Shown here: piece by piece, positions 1 through 5,864 of the stretch
Layout: every line of letters begins with the position of its first letter
Position numbering within the stretch: the first letter of the stretch is position 1
Origin: Akkermansiaceae bacterium
GTDB lineage: Bacteria > Verrucomicrobiota > Verrucomicrobiia > Verrucomicrobiales > Akkermansiaceae
Assembly: GCA_028293225.1 (NCBI GenBank)
Contig: JAQGPE010000599.1
Coordinates: 1 to 6,674, forward strand
Length of the DNA stretch: 6,674 nt
Direction of reading: 5' to 3'
The notes under the pieces: generated by a model
Seen by the model: only the letters and a program-made list of their open reading frames with translations
What the model was told of the DNA's origin: nothing
The model's database searches: none
Position numbers and translations under genes: made by a program

Positions 1-467
1 AGCAGCTCGGTGACCGCAAGGAAGGGCTCTACCGGGATATTCTGCGTGCGGAGGGCATTCAGCCGCTGCCGGGCGTGGTGGCGCTGTTGCAGGAGCTGAA
101 GGACGCGGGCATCCCGTGTGCGATCGGCACCTCGACCCCGCGCGCGAATGTGGAGTGCGTGCTGGAGCTGACCGGCCTGGCGGAGTTTTTCCAGGATGTG
201 GCGGCCTCCGAAGATGTCTCGCGCGGCAAGCCGGATCCGGAGGTGTTCCTCAAGGCGGCGGCCAAGCTGGGTGCGAATTCGGCGGACTGCGTGGTGATCG
301 AGGACGCGCACGTCGGGCTGCGCGCCGCGAAGGCCGCCGGGATGAAAGCGGTCGGCGTGACGACGAGTCACCCGGCGGAGTCGCTGTGGGTGGAGAAACC
401 CGATCGGATCGAGGCGACGCTGGAAACGGTCAATGTGGCGTTCCTGCGGGAACTATGGCAGGCGTAG
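1..467 (+). CDS. HAD-superfamily hydrolase, beta-phosphoglucomutase-like (5'-truncated)
   Basis: The reading frame is open from position 3 to the TAG at 465-467, giving 154 visible residues; the start lies upstream of the window. The visible part matches a subfamily I HAD phosphatase/phosphomutase. The cap-to-core region reads GIQPLPGVVALL. Motif II is the ST of GTSTPRANVE (about residues 42-51), motif III is the lysine in SRGKPDPEVF, and motif IV is the acidic pair in VVIEDAHVGLRAAKAAGMKA. Motif I (DxDxT), which carries the nucleophilic aspartate, must be in the missing 5' part. Family members transfer or remove phosphate on small sugar phosphates in the cytoplasm through an aspartyl-phosphate. 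The closest general resemblance is to beta-phosphoglucomutase-like and sugar-phosphate phosphatase proteins, and the substrate cannot be read from this fragment. The gene is convergent with the oxidoreductase at 522-1958. Confidence 0.9.
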   Translation, partial: QLGDRKEGLYRDILRAEGIQPLPGVVALLQELKDAGIPCAIGTSTPRANVECVLELTGLAEFFQDVAASEDVSRGKPDPEVFLKAAAKLGANSADCVVIEDAHVGLRAAKAAGMKAVGVTTSHPAESLWVEKPDRIEATLETVNVAFLRELWQA

Positions 468-472
468 TATTT

Positions 473-512
473 CCATCCCTGGCAGGAATCGCCTGCCGGG
501 ATGGGTCGTTTT
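473..512 (+). terminator. Rho-independent terminator after the HAD gene
   Basis: The left arm (473-479 plus 481-486) pairs with the right arm (492-504) over 13 base pairs. T480 is a single bulge and the loop is AATCG (487-491). The arm is followed by GTCGTTTT ending at 512, so the weak U-run favours termination of + strand transcripts. It starts five bases after the HAD stop codon. It lies 17 bases beyond the stop of the convergent gene, so it may also stall leftward transcripts, but on that strand no U-run follows. Confidence 0.75.
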
Positions 513-521
513 CAGCCAGTT

Positions 522-1958
522 TCAGGCGGTGACTTCGTAGCCCTTGCGATAGGGGTCCTTGAGCATGGCGTTGGCCTTTTCCGCGTTGGTTCCGGTGAAG
601 GCCTCCTTGCCCTTCTCGATCGCCAGCTTCGGACCCACGGTGAAGCCGCGGCTTTTCACATCGAGGCCGTTTGCCTCCAGGTGGGTCTGCATGCGGTCCA
701 CCGCTTCGGCGGCGGCATCGTTGGAAAAGGCCTCGCGGATGGCGCTGACCGGCTTCACTTCGCCGAGACGCCAGGAGATATTGCCGATGTGGGCGAGGGC
801 GCTGGAGACGTGGCCGTTTTCCGCGCCGCAGCGGGCGGGCTGCTTGCCGGAGTGGACGGAGTCGATCCAGGTCTGGAAGTGCGACTTGCCGCCCTTGAAG
901 GCCTTCACCTCCTTGCCGTCCTTGTCGTAGGCCTTGCAGTCGGCGCTGTGGCCGCCGGTCAGGACGCCGCCCTCGTACTCCAGCACGTTGCCGATGTCTT
1001 GGCCGTGGTAGCGGTCCATGCCGCTCTTGTAGTCGAGATTCTTCGACGGCAGCCCTCGTACTTCGAAGAGGATCGGCACCGGATCGTAACCCAGGAAAAC
1101 GATCTGGGTGTTGGCCCATTGACCGTCGTCCTTGTGGGCGAAGCGGTCGCCGCAGGAAATGACCGTCGGCGGCAGCTCCATCGGATCGCCGAGCGCCCAG
1201 CGGCAGACGTCGAGCTGGTGCGGTCCCTGGTTGCCCAGGTCGCCATTGCCGTACGGGAACTGCCAGTGCCAGTCGTAGTGGAATTTTTCCCGCAGCACCG
1301 GTGCGGTTTCGCGCGGGCCGCACCACAGGTCGTAGTCGACCGAGGAGGGCGGCTGCTGCGGGCCGGCGACCTTGCCGATCGATGGGCGCGGCTTGTAGCA
1401 GAGACCGCGGGCCAGCTTCAGCTTGCCCAGGTGGCCCTCGGCCAGCCAGTCGAAGGCCTCGATCCAGGCGGTCTCCGAGCGGCGCTGGAAGCCGTGCTGG
1501 ATGATCACGCCGTGCTTCTTCTGCGCCTCGGCCAGGATGCGGCCTTCCCAGACATTGTGCGAGACGGGTTTCTCCACGTAGACGTGCTTGCCGTGCGCCG
1601 CGGCGGTGGTGGCGATCAGGCAGTGGGTGTGGTTCGGCGTCGCGATGGTCACCGCATCGATGTCGCGCGACTCCAGGAGTTTGCGGAAATCGGTGAAGGT
1701 CGCGACCTTGCCGCCGGCTTTCTCGACCTTATCTTTCGCCTTAGCCAGTACGGCGGAGTCGCAGTCGCAGAGGGCGACCAGCCGGGCGCCCTTGGCCTTC
1801 AGCATTTCCTCCACGTGGTTGCCGCCGCGGCCGTTCAGGCCGATGACCGCGACGCGGAGTTCGGAAGGCACGCTACCCTGGGCGCGGGCGCGAGAGGGGA
1901 GCAGCAGGGAGGCCGTCCCGGCAAGGGCGGAGGCGGAGAGGAAATGGCGGCGTTTCAT
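522..1958 (-). CDS. Tat-exported Gfo/Idh/MocA-family oxidoreductase
   Basis: This is a 478-residue NAD(P)-dependent oxidoreductase of the Gfo/Idh/MocA family, which typically oxidises or reduces sugars, inositols and their derivatives. The N-terminus is a twin-arginine signal (KRRHFLSASAL, then a hydrophobic stretch and ARA-QG with likely cleavage after residue 26), so the folded enzyme with its cofactor is probably exported. The Rossmann fold begins at VAVIGLNGRGGNH (36-48), and the family's EKP motif is at 129-131. The substrate domain contains YDWHW and YGNGDLGNQGPHQLD (about 228-250), with H247 and D250 as likely catalytic-site residues. I chose the ATG at 1958 because it overlaps the preceding gene's TGA as ATGA and puts the Tat motif at the N-terminus. 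An in-frame ATG at 1982 would add eight residues. There is no clear Shine-Dalgarno sequence, so translation probably depends on the upstream gene. The substrate is unknown. Confidence 0.93.
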   Translation of the reverse strand: MKRRHFLSASALAGTASLLLPSRARAQGSVPSELRVAVIGLNGRGGNHVEEMLKAKGARLVALCDCDSAVLAKAKDKVEKAGGKVATFTDFRKLLESRDIDAVTIATPNHTHCLIATTAAAHGKHVYVEKPVSHNVWEGRILAEAQKKHGVIIQHGFQRRSETAWIEAFDWLAEGHLGKLKLARGLCYKPRPSIGKVAGPQQPPSSVDYDLWCGPRETAPVLREKFHYDWHWQFPYGNGDLGNQGPHQLDVCRWALGDPMELPPTVISCGDRFAHKDDGQWANTQIVFLGYDPVPILFEVRGLPSKNLDYKSGMDRYHGQDIGNVLEYEGGVLTGGHSADCKAYDKDGKEVKAFKGGKSHFQTWIDSVHSGKQPARCGAENGHVSSALAHIGNISWRLGEVKPVSAIREAFSNDAAAEAVDRMQTHLEANGLDVKSRGFTVGPKLAIEKGKEAFTGTNAEKANAMLKDPYRKGYEVTA

Positions 1959-2899
1959 GGGTTTTTCGAAAAGGCGGTCCATTTCCCGGTCAGATCGGCG
2001 CTAGGCAGATCGCCAAGATGTAGGACAACTTCATAACGGAAGACCAGCGTCTCTCCTTTCTTCAAAAGTTGCTCGCCGAGGTGCGGATCCTTGCTGCCCT
2101 CGAAATCGTGGCGGCCAAAGGGGTTCGCCGCCAGCAGGCCGTAGTCGCGGGCGTGCCACCAGGTCGGGTGGCTGGGGTTGGCCGGGTGGTCGAGCATCGC
2201 CACCACGGCGGGCTGGTTTTTTTCGTCCGGGCCGGAGAAGGCCACCCAGTCGGTGCGCTTGCCCCAGACGTCCTGGTCGGTGCGGCCGGCGGAGTCGATG
2301 ATGTGGCCCTTCGCCACCGGGCCCTTCAGGCGCAGAGTGCGGTCCATGCGGATGGCGAAGAAGCCCTCCTTGGTATCGCCGAAGACCACATCGCCATCGG
2401 CGGCGGTCAGGCGCGAGGTGACGTCGATCACGGTGGTCTGCGGGTCGGGCCGGGCGAAGTGGTAGGTGCGCTTTTCCGTCAGGTCGGTTTTGCCCCGTGC
2501 CTGCCAGGAGAGATTCACGGTGAAGGAGTCGGCGGTGACGTCCTGGAAGCCCTGGTGGACGATTTTCGGGTCATCGGCCTTGGTGGTCCAGGCCCAGTAG
2601 TCGCTGCCGTTGACGGAGCCGTGGCTGAGCCAAAAGGAGCGGTGGTGCGGGTGGTCGGTCTCCTCGTCCTTCACGCCGGTTTCCATCGGCCAGTGGCGGG
2701 TCAGGTCCGCGCCGGAGGGCGACATGAGCGGATAGCAATACGGCACGCGGGAGTCGGTGCGGTACTCGGTGACCAGCGCGCCATCGCACTCCACTTTCGC
2801 GGAGCCTTCGCCCGGAGTGATTTTGAAGTCGGCAGCAGCGGCCGGAAGGGCTGCGGCAAAGAGGAACAGCGCGGTCTTTCGGATCATCACTCGTGACAT
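1955..2899 (-). CDS. Secreted DUF6807 (PmoA-like) family protein
   Basis: This 314-residue protein matches the DUF6807 family, often labelled 'PmoA family' although it is unrelated to particulate methane monooxygenase as an enzyme. A Sec-type signal peptide is visible (MIRKTALFLFAAALPAAAA, probable cleavage near residue 23). The mature part is rich in beta-strand-like sequence. A conserved-looking block runs from RVPYCYPLMSPSG (51-63) through DHPHHRSFW (82-90) to H93 and DYW (100-102). A second block, HPTWWHARDYGLLAANPFG (244-262), lies near the C-terminus. The clustered histidines (83, 85, 86, 93) suggest a metal- or sugar-binding site, which is my inference. The start is uncertain: ATG 2899 (used), ATG 2887 (four residues shorter) and ATG 2941 are all in frame, and none has a clear ribosome site. 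An open frame continues to 3340 but is antisense to marR and not protein-like. It is first gene of an operon with the oxidoreductase, a pairing common in Planctomycetota and Verrucomicrobiota. Confidence 0.87.
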   Translation of the reverse strand: MSRVMIRKTALFLFAAALPAAAADFKITPGEGSAKVECDGALVTEYRTDSRVPYCYPLMSPSGADLTRHWPMETGVKDEETDHPHHRSFWLSHGSVNGSDYWAWTTKADDPKIVHQGFQDVTADSFTVNLSWQARGKTDLTEKRTYHFARPDPQTTVIDVTSRLTAADGDVVFGDTKEGFFAIRMDRTLRLKGPVAKGHIIDSAGRTDQDVWGKRTDWVAFSGPDEKNQPAVVAMLDHPANPSHPTWWHARDYGLLAANPFGRHDFEGSKDPHLGEQLLKKGETLVFRYEVVLHLGDLPSADLTGKWTAFSKNP

Positions 2900-3026
2900 A
2901 AACGGGGCATACGGGCCGGGGGCGATGAGAAATTGCAGCATCCTGCCCGGGAACCGTCTCTTGACGGCCGAAGAAAAGTAGGTAGTTTGACTTCGTAGTG
3001 CACCTTGGTAGTTTCCCTTCAGATCG
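2900..3026. promoter_or_regulatory. Divergent intergenic region between the DUF6807 operon and marR
   Basis: These 127 bases separate two divergent transcription units and should carry both promoters. Three structures are visible. The octamer GGTAGTTT occurs twice in direct orientation, at 2981-2988 and 3007-3014 (26-bp period). CCGTC-TCTT-GACGG forms a short inverted repeat at 2954-2967. CGAAG (2969-2973) and CTTCG (2991-2995) form a wider one. MarR proteins usually bind palindromes between their own promoter and a divergent gene, so one of these may be the operator. Which one, if any, cannot be decided from sequence. I found no convincing leftward promoter hexamers. Confidence 0.5.
2961..2988 (+). 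promoter_or_regulatory. Candidate sigma70-type promoter for marR
   Basis: TTGACG (2961-2966, five of six to the -35 consensus) is followed after 16 bases by TAGTTT (2983-2988, four of six to the -10 consensus). This would place transcription start near 2995, about 30 bases ahead of the marR ATG. The -35 box overlaps the CCGTC/GACGG inverted repeat and the -10 box overlaps the first GGTAGTTT repeat, so a repressor bound here could block it. The weak -10 keeps confidence low. Confidence 0.35.
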
Positions 3027-3494
3027 ATGACCGAGCCTTTCCAGCCTTCCTCTTCCGCTGATTCCGAACTCCTGGCGCTGGCCGGGGAAACGCGGGTAGC
3101 GGTCGGCAAGCTGATGCGCCGGCTGCGCGAGCAATCCTCAACGGGGGACTTCACCTTCTCGCAGATTTCCGTGCTGGTCCGCCTGGAGCGGGAAGGTCCA
3201 GCCACCCTCACGACCCTGGCCAAGGCCGAGGGCGTGCGGACCCAGTCGATGGGGGCGACCGTCGCCGTCCTGCAGGCGGCCGGACTGGTGGCTGGAACGC
3301 CGGATCCGGCCGATGGAAGGCAAACGATTCTCTCGATCACCGAGGCCTGCCGCGAGCGGATCCACGCCGGCCGCGCGGCGAAGGAGGACTGGCTCTTTCA
3401 CGTGATCCGCGCCCGGCTCGATCCGGCCGAACAGCAGCAGCTCGCCGCCAGTCTGGAGCTGCTGAAGCGCATCGCCGAATACCCCGCTGGCTGA
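3027..3494 (+). CDS. MarR-family transcriptional regulator
   Basis: This is a 155-residue winged-helix regulator of typical MarR length. A first helix (about 13-36) and the C-terminal helices (about 108-152) would form the dimer interface. The DNA-binding core runs FTFSQISVLVRLEREGPATL (42-61), then LAKAEGVRTQSMGATVAVLQAAGLV (64-88), with the recognition helix around 71-84. The wing is DPADGRQTILSIT (93-105), containing the hallmark D-x-R segment. MarR proteins are usually repressors released by small aromatic or toxic ligands and commonly control adjacent efflux or detoxification genes. Here the next three genes are a hydrolase-fold protein (28 bases downstream), a small membrane protein and an MFS exporter. 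It probably controls this operon and itself, and possibly the divergent DUF6807 operon. The ATG at 3027 gives a full-length family protein. The ligand is unknown. Confidence 0.93.
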   Translation: MTEPFQPSSSADSELLALAGETRVAVGKLMRRLREQSSTGDFTFSQISVLVRLEREGPATLTTLAKAEGVRTQSMGATVAVLQAAGLVAGTPDPADGRQTILSITEACRERIHAGRAAKEDWLFHVIRARLDPAEQQQLAASLELLKRIAEYPAG

Positions 3495-3522
3495 AAATTT
3501 CAACCCCATCCGATTCACGACT

Positions 3523-4086
3523 ATGGCGCTCACCACCCTCGATCCAAAGACCGCGCTGATCACGATCGATCTCCAGGCCGGCATCGTTGCCCTGCCCACC
3601 AACCCGCCCACGGGCGGAGTCGTACAAAACGCCGCCGAACTGGCCGCCGCTTTCCGCCGCCATGGCCTGCCGGTCGTGCTGGTGAATGTCGCGGGCGGCG
3701 CACCGGGCAGGACCGACCAGGCGCCGCCGAATGTGCCGAGGCCGGAGGGCTGGACCGACCTGGTCCCGGAACTCGACCGGCAACCCAGCGACCACACGGT
3801 CACCAAGCGGACCTGGGGCGCCTTCACCAACACTGGGCTGGAAGAGCTGCTGAAAGGGCTTGGCGTGACCCAGGTGGTCATCGCCGGGGTCTCCACCAGC
3901 GTTGGTGTGGAGTCGACCGCCCGCAGCGCCTATGAGCTCGGCTTCAATGTCACCCTGGCGATCGACGCGATGACCGACCTGCGCCCGGAAGCGCACGCCA
4001 ACAGCATCGAGCGGATCTTTCCGCGGCTGGGCGAAAGCGGGACCACCCGGGAAATCATCGCCCTGTTGGACCGCGGCCGCGAGTGA
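3523..4086 (+). CDS. Isochorismatase-like hydrolase lacking the catalytic cysteine
   Basis: This 187-residue protein has the isochorismatase/cysteine-hydrolase fold. The family's catalytic aspartate is D16 (ALITIDLQ) and the catalytic lysine is K95 (TVTKRTWGAF). The nucleophile motif, usually of the form GxxTxxCV, reads GVSTSVGVESTAR (122-134), so G128 occupies the cysteine position. The whole protein contains no cysteine. Nicotinamidases, N-carbamoylsarcosine amidases and related amidases in this family need that cysteine. The true isochorismatases EntB and PhzD also lack it and hydrolyse a vinyl ether using Asp and Lys. An amidase role is therefore unlikely by the usual mechanism, and a vinyl-ether or other non-covalent hydrolysis is possible. 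No isochorismate pathway genes are nearby, so I do not call it isochorismatase. It is cytoplasmic, with no signal peptide. It follows marR by 28 bases with no clear ribosome site and precedes the small membrane protein by 31 bases. Confidence 0.88.
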   Translation: MALTTLDPKTALITIDLQAGIVALPTNPPTGGVVQNAAELAAAFRRHGLPVVLVNVAGGAPGRTDQAPPNVPRPEGWTDLVPELDRQPSDHTVTKRTWGAFTNTGLEELLKGLGVTQVVIAGVSTSVGVESTARSAYELGFNVTLAIDAMTDLRPEAHANSIERIFPRLGESGTTREIIALLDRGRE

Positions 4087-4117
4087 TCCTTCGAAACTAC
4101 TAGATCAACCCTAATTG

Positions 4118-4450
4118 ATGGACTGGGCTCATGAACTTCGCTGCTTTTTCGGTGGCGCTTTCCTCACCAATGCGATTCCGCATTTCGTCAGCGGGGTGAT
4201 GGGACGGCCGTTCCAGAGCCCTTTCGCCAAGCCGTCGGGAGAGGGGTTGTCCTCCTCGACGGTCAATGTCGTGTGGGGCTTCTTCAATGGGGTGGTCGCC
4301 TGGGTGCTGCTGAAGCACGGGCAGGGCTTTGACCCGCGGGACCTGCAGAGCGTGGCCGCGGCGGGGCTGGGAATGCTGCTGCTGGCTTTGTTTGCCGGTC
4401 ATCACTTCGGTCGTTTCAACGGGGGCAACTCCCCCGATTCCAAACCGTGA
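4118..4450 (+). CDS. Small three-helix membrane protein of unknown function
   Basis: This 110-residue protein has three hydrophobic segments, at about 9-29, 48-66 and 79-97. The first contains CFFGGAFLTNAIPHFVSGVMG, with a proline and a histidine inside the membrane-like stretch. It is followed by a conserved-looking loop, GRPFQSPFAKPSGEGLSSST (29-48). A second segment (NVVWGFFNGVVAWVLL) and a third rich in Leu/Ala/Gly follow, and the polar tail ends NGGNSPDSKP. I recall similar uncharacterised proteins in diverse bacteria, but I cannot name a family or function. The ATG at 4118 is preferred over the TTG one codon upstream. Its TGA (4448-4450) overlaps the GTG of the MFS gene, so the two are probably translationally coupled and may act together. 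A role as an accessory or second subunit of the exporter is inference from position only. Confidence 0.82.
   Translation: MDWAHELRCFFGGAFLTNAIPHFVSGVMGRPFQSPFAKPSGEGLSSSTVNVVWGFFNGVVAWVLLKHGQGFDPRDLQSVAAAGLGMLLLALFAGHHFGRFNGGNSPDSKP
4420..4436 (+). promoter_or_regulatory. G/C hairpin just ahead of the MFS start codon
   Basis: CGGGGG (4420-4425) and CCCCCG (4431-4436) form a perfect six-pair G/C stem with loop CAACT, inside the end of the small membrane protein gene and 10 bases ahead of the GTG at 4447. It sits where an initiating ribosome would bind. Unfolding by ribosomes translating the upstream gene would fit coupled expression of the exporter. Both arms are also coding sequence (the GGNSP region), so chance is a real alternative. 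Confidence 0.3.
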
Positions 4451-5754
4451 GCGAAGACGTTTCCGCGAATCCCCAGCCTGCGAAAAAGGGCGGCATGTTC
4501 CGTTCGCTCAAGGGCTACAACTATCGCCTGTGGGCCGGTGGAGCGATTGTCTCGAACATCGGTTCGTGGATGCAGCGCACCGCCCAGGACTGGCTGGTCC
4601 TGACGCACCTGACCCAGCACAATGCCACCGCGGTCGGCGTGGTCATGGCGCTGCAGTTCGGCCCGCATCTGCTGCTGTTGCCGGTGACCGGGTTCGCCGC
4701 CGACCACCTGGACCGCCGCAAGCTGCTGATCGCCACGCAGGCTTCCCTCGGGCTGCTGGCGCTCGGCCTGGGGATTCTCACGCTGACCGGGCTGGTGCAG
4801 CTTTGGCACGTCAATGTCTTCGCATTTTTGCTCGGCTGCGTGTCGGCCTTCGACGCCCCGGCAAGGCAGACCTTTGTCTCGGAGTTGGTCGGGGAGGCGG
4901 ATCTGCCGAATGCGGTGGGGCTGAACTCCACCTCCTTCAATGCGGCGCGAATGATCGGCCCGGCGGTGGCGGGTGTGCTGATCGGCAGCGTCGGCTCGGG
5001 CTGGGTTTTCCTGATCAATGCGGCGTCCTTTGCGGCGGTGCTGGCCTCGCTCGCCTGCCTGCGCACCCATCAGCTGCATCGCAAAGATAAGGCGGTGCGG
5101 ACGCGCGGCAGTCTCAGCGAAGGCTTCCGCTATGTGTGGAAGCGGCCGGACCTGCGGGCGGTGATGGTGATGCTGTTCCTGATCGGCACCTTCGGTCTCA
5201 ATTTCCCCATCTTCCTTTCCACCATGTCGGTGAAGGTCTTTCATGCCGGAGCCAGCCAATATGGCTTGCTGACCTCCACCATGGCGGTCGGCTCGGTGGC
5301 CGGGGCGCTGCTGGCGGCGCGCCGGGACAAGCCGCGGATCGAGCTGCTGTTCATCGGGGCCGGGTTGTTCGGCCTTTGGGGCGCGGTGGCGGCGGTGATG
5401 CCGAATTACTGGCTGTTCGGACTGGTGCTGGTCCTGGTCGGGATTTCGGCGCAGACGTTCAACACCACGGTGATCAGCACCGTGCAGATGACCACCGAGC
5501 CGGCCATGCGCGGCCGGGTCATGGCGATCGTCATGGCTATCGCGATGGGTGGCACGCCGCTGGGCGCGCCGGTCGTCGGCTGGGTGGCGGACCGTTTTGG
5601 ACCGCGCTGGTCGCTGGGCGTCGGCGCTTCGTCGGGCTTCGTGGCGGCGCTGGTGGGGATCTACTACCTGGTGAAATACCGGGGTCTGAAAGTCGGATTC
5701 GCGGGCAGGAGATTGCAGCTCAGTCTCGATGAACCTGCCGCCGGCCCGGCGTAG
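4447..5754 (+). CDS. MFS exporter, EntS-like (MFS_3/DUF894 group)
   Basis: This 435-residue inner-membrane transporter has roughly twelve hydrophobic segments. The N-terminal half carries the MFS_3-type signature NIGSWMQRTAQDWLVL (37-52). Loop 2-3 motif A is GFAADHLDRRK (82-92), followed by FDAPARQTFVSELVG. The centre has a basic cytoplasmic loop, and in the second half TTEPAMRGRVMAI precedes GWVADRFGPRW. Family relatives such as EntS export siderophores or other small metabolites by proton antiport, and many are annotated as drug exporters. The start is either GTG 4447, which overlaps the upstream TGA as GTGA, or ATG 4495 (419 residues), which has AGGG a few bases upstream and begins directly at MFRSLKGYNYRLW. 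I keep GTG because the first sixteen residues stay in frame and overlap is typical of coupled genes, but ATG 4495 is nearly as good. It closes the marR operon. The substrate is unknown and may be related to the hydrolase's substrate or product. Confidence 0.92.
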   Translation: MSEDVSANPQPAKKGGMFRSLKGYNYRLWAGGAIVSNIGSWMQRTAQDWLVLTHLTQHNATAVGVVMALQFGPHLLLLPVTGFAADHLDRRKLLIATQASLGLLALGLGILTLTGLVQLWHVNVFAFLLGCVSAFDAPARQTFVSELVGEADLPNAVGLNSTSFNAARMIGPAVAGVLIGSVGSGWVFLINAASFAAVLASLACLRTHQLHRKDKAVRTRGSLSEGFRYVWKRPDLRAVMVMLFLIGTFGLNFPIFLSTMSVKVFHAGASQYGLLTSTMAVGSVAGALLAARRDKPRIELLFIGAGLFGLWGAVAAVMPNYWLFGLVLVLVGISAQTFNTTVISTVQMTTEPAMRGRVMAIVMAIAMGGTPLGAPVVGWVADRFGPRWSLGVGASSGFVAALVGIYYLVKYRGLKVGFAGRRLQLSLDEPAAGPA

Positions 5755-5864
5755 GGTCGTCCGCTGCTGTCTGCGAGCCCATTCCAAACACACCCTCATT
5801 CCAGAATGGCGCACACCACATTTCTGGAATAACGATCCCTCCCCCTCGCTCCCATGTGCGGCCC
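5755..5864. promoter_or_regulatory. Intergenic region upstream of the ECF sigma factor
   Basis: These 110 bases follow the MFS stop and contain no gene. They should hold the end of the MFS transcript and the promoter of the sigma factor gene. Apart from the ATTCCA/TGGAAT repeats listed separately, I see only a C-rich stretch at 5836-5853 ahead of the start. There is no obvious TTGACA/TATAAT pair and no hairpin followed by a U-run, so MFS termination is not explained. The sigma factor may use its own type of promoter. Confidence 0.5.
5798..5830. repeat. 9-bp perfect inverted repeat upstream of the sigma factor gene
   Basis: ATTCCAGAA (5798-5806) and TTCTGGAAT (5822-5830) are exact reverse complements separated by 15 bases. 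A third half-site, ATTCCA, sits at 5781-5786 in the same direction as the left arm and 17 bases before it. The right arm ends 34 bases ahead of the sigma factor ATG. No U-run follows the stem, so a simple terminator is unlikely, and a dimeric regulator site is the better reading. GGAATAAC at the right arm also loosely recalls the GGAA-type -35 elements of ECF promoters. Confidence 0.55.

Noticed and set aside
501..2036. A 511-codon open frame on the + strand opposite the oxidoreductase gene
   Set aside because: It is antisense to a gene with clear family motifs. Its translation is repetitive in Ala/Gly/Val/Arg/His with no domain, as expected from GC-rich codon shadows.
1955..2899. Methane monooxygenase function implied by the 'PmoA family' label
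   Set aside because: The protein is a soluble exported beta-rich protein with a signal peptide, not a multi-helix membrane subunit, and no pmoB or pmoC is present.
2900..3340. An N-terminal extension of the DUF6807 gene back to 3340
   Set aside because: It would run antisense through most of the promoter region and marR and put about 145 low-quality residues ahead of a signal peptide. Starts at 2899 or 2887 place the signal peptide at the N-terminus.
4402..5814. A 470-codon open frame on the - strand opposite the MFS transporter
   Set aside because: The translation is dominated by Arg, His and Gln, with no recognisable fold. The + strand has a complete transporter with family motifs.
5798..5830. 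Inverted repeat as a rho-independent terminator for the MFS gene
   Set aside because: The nine-pair stem has a 15-base loop and is followed by AACGATCCCTCC with no U-run, so it does not match an intrinsic terminator.
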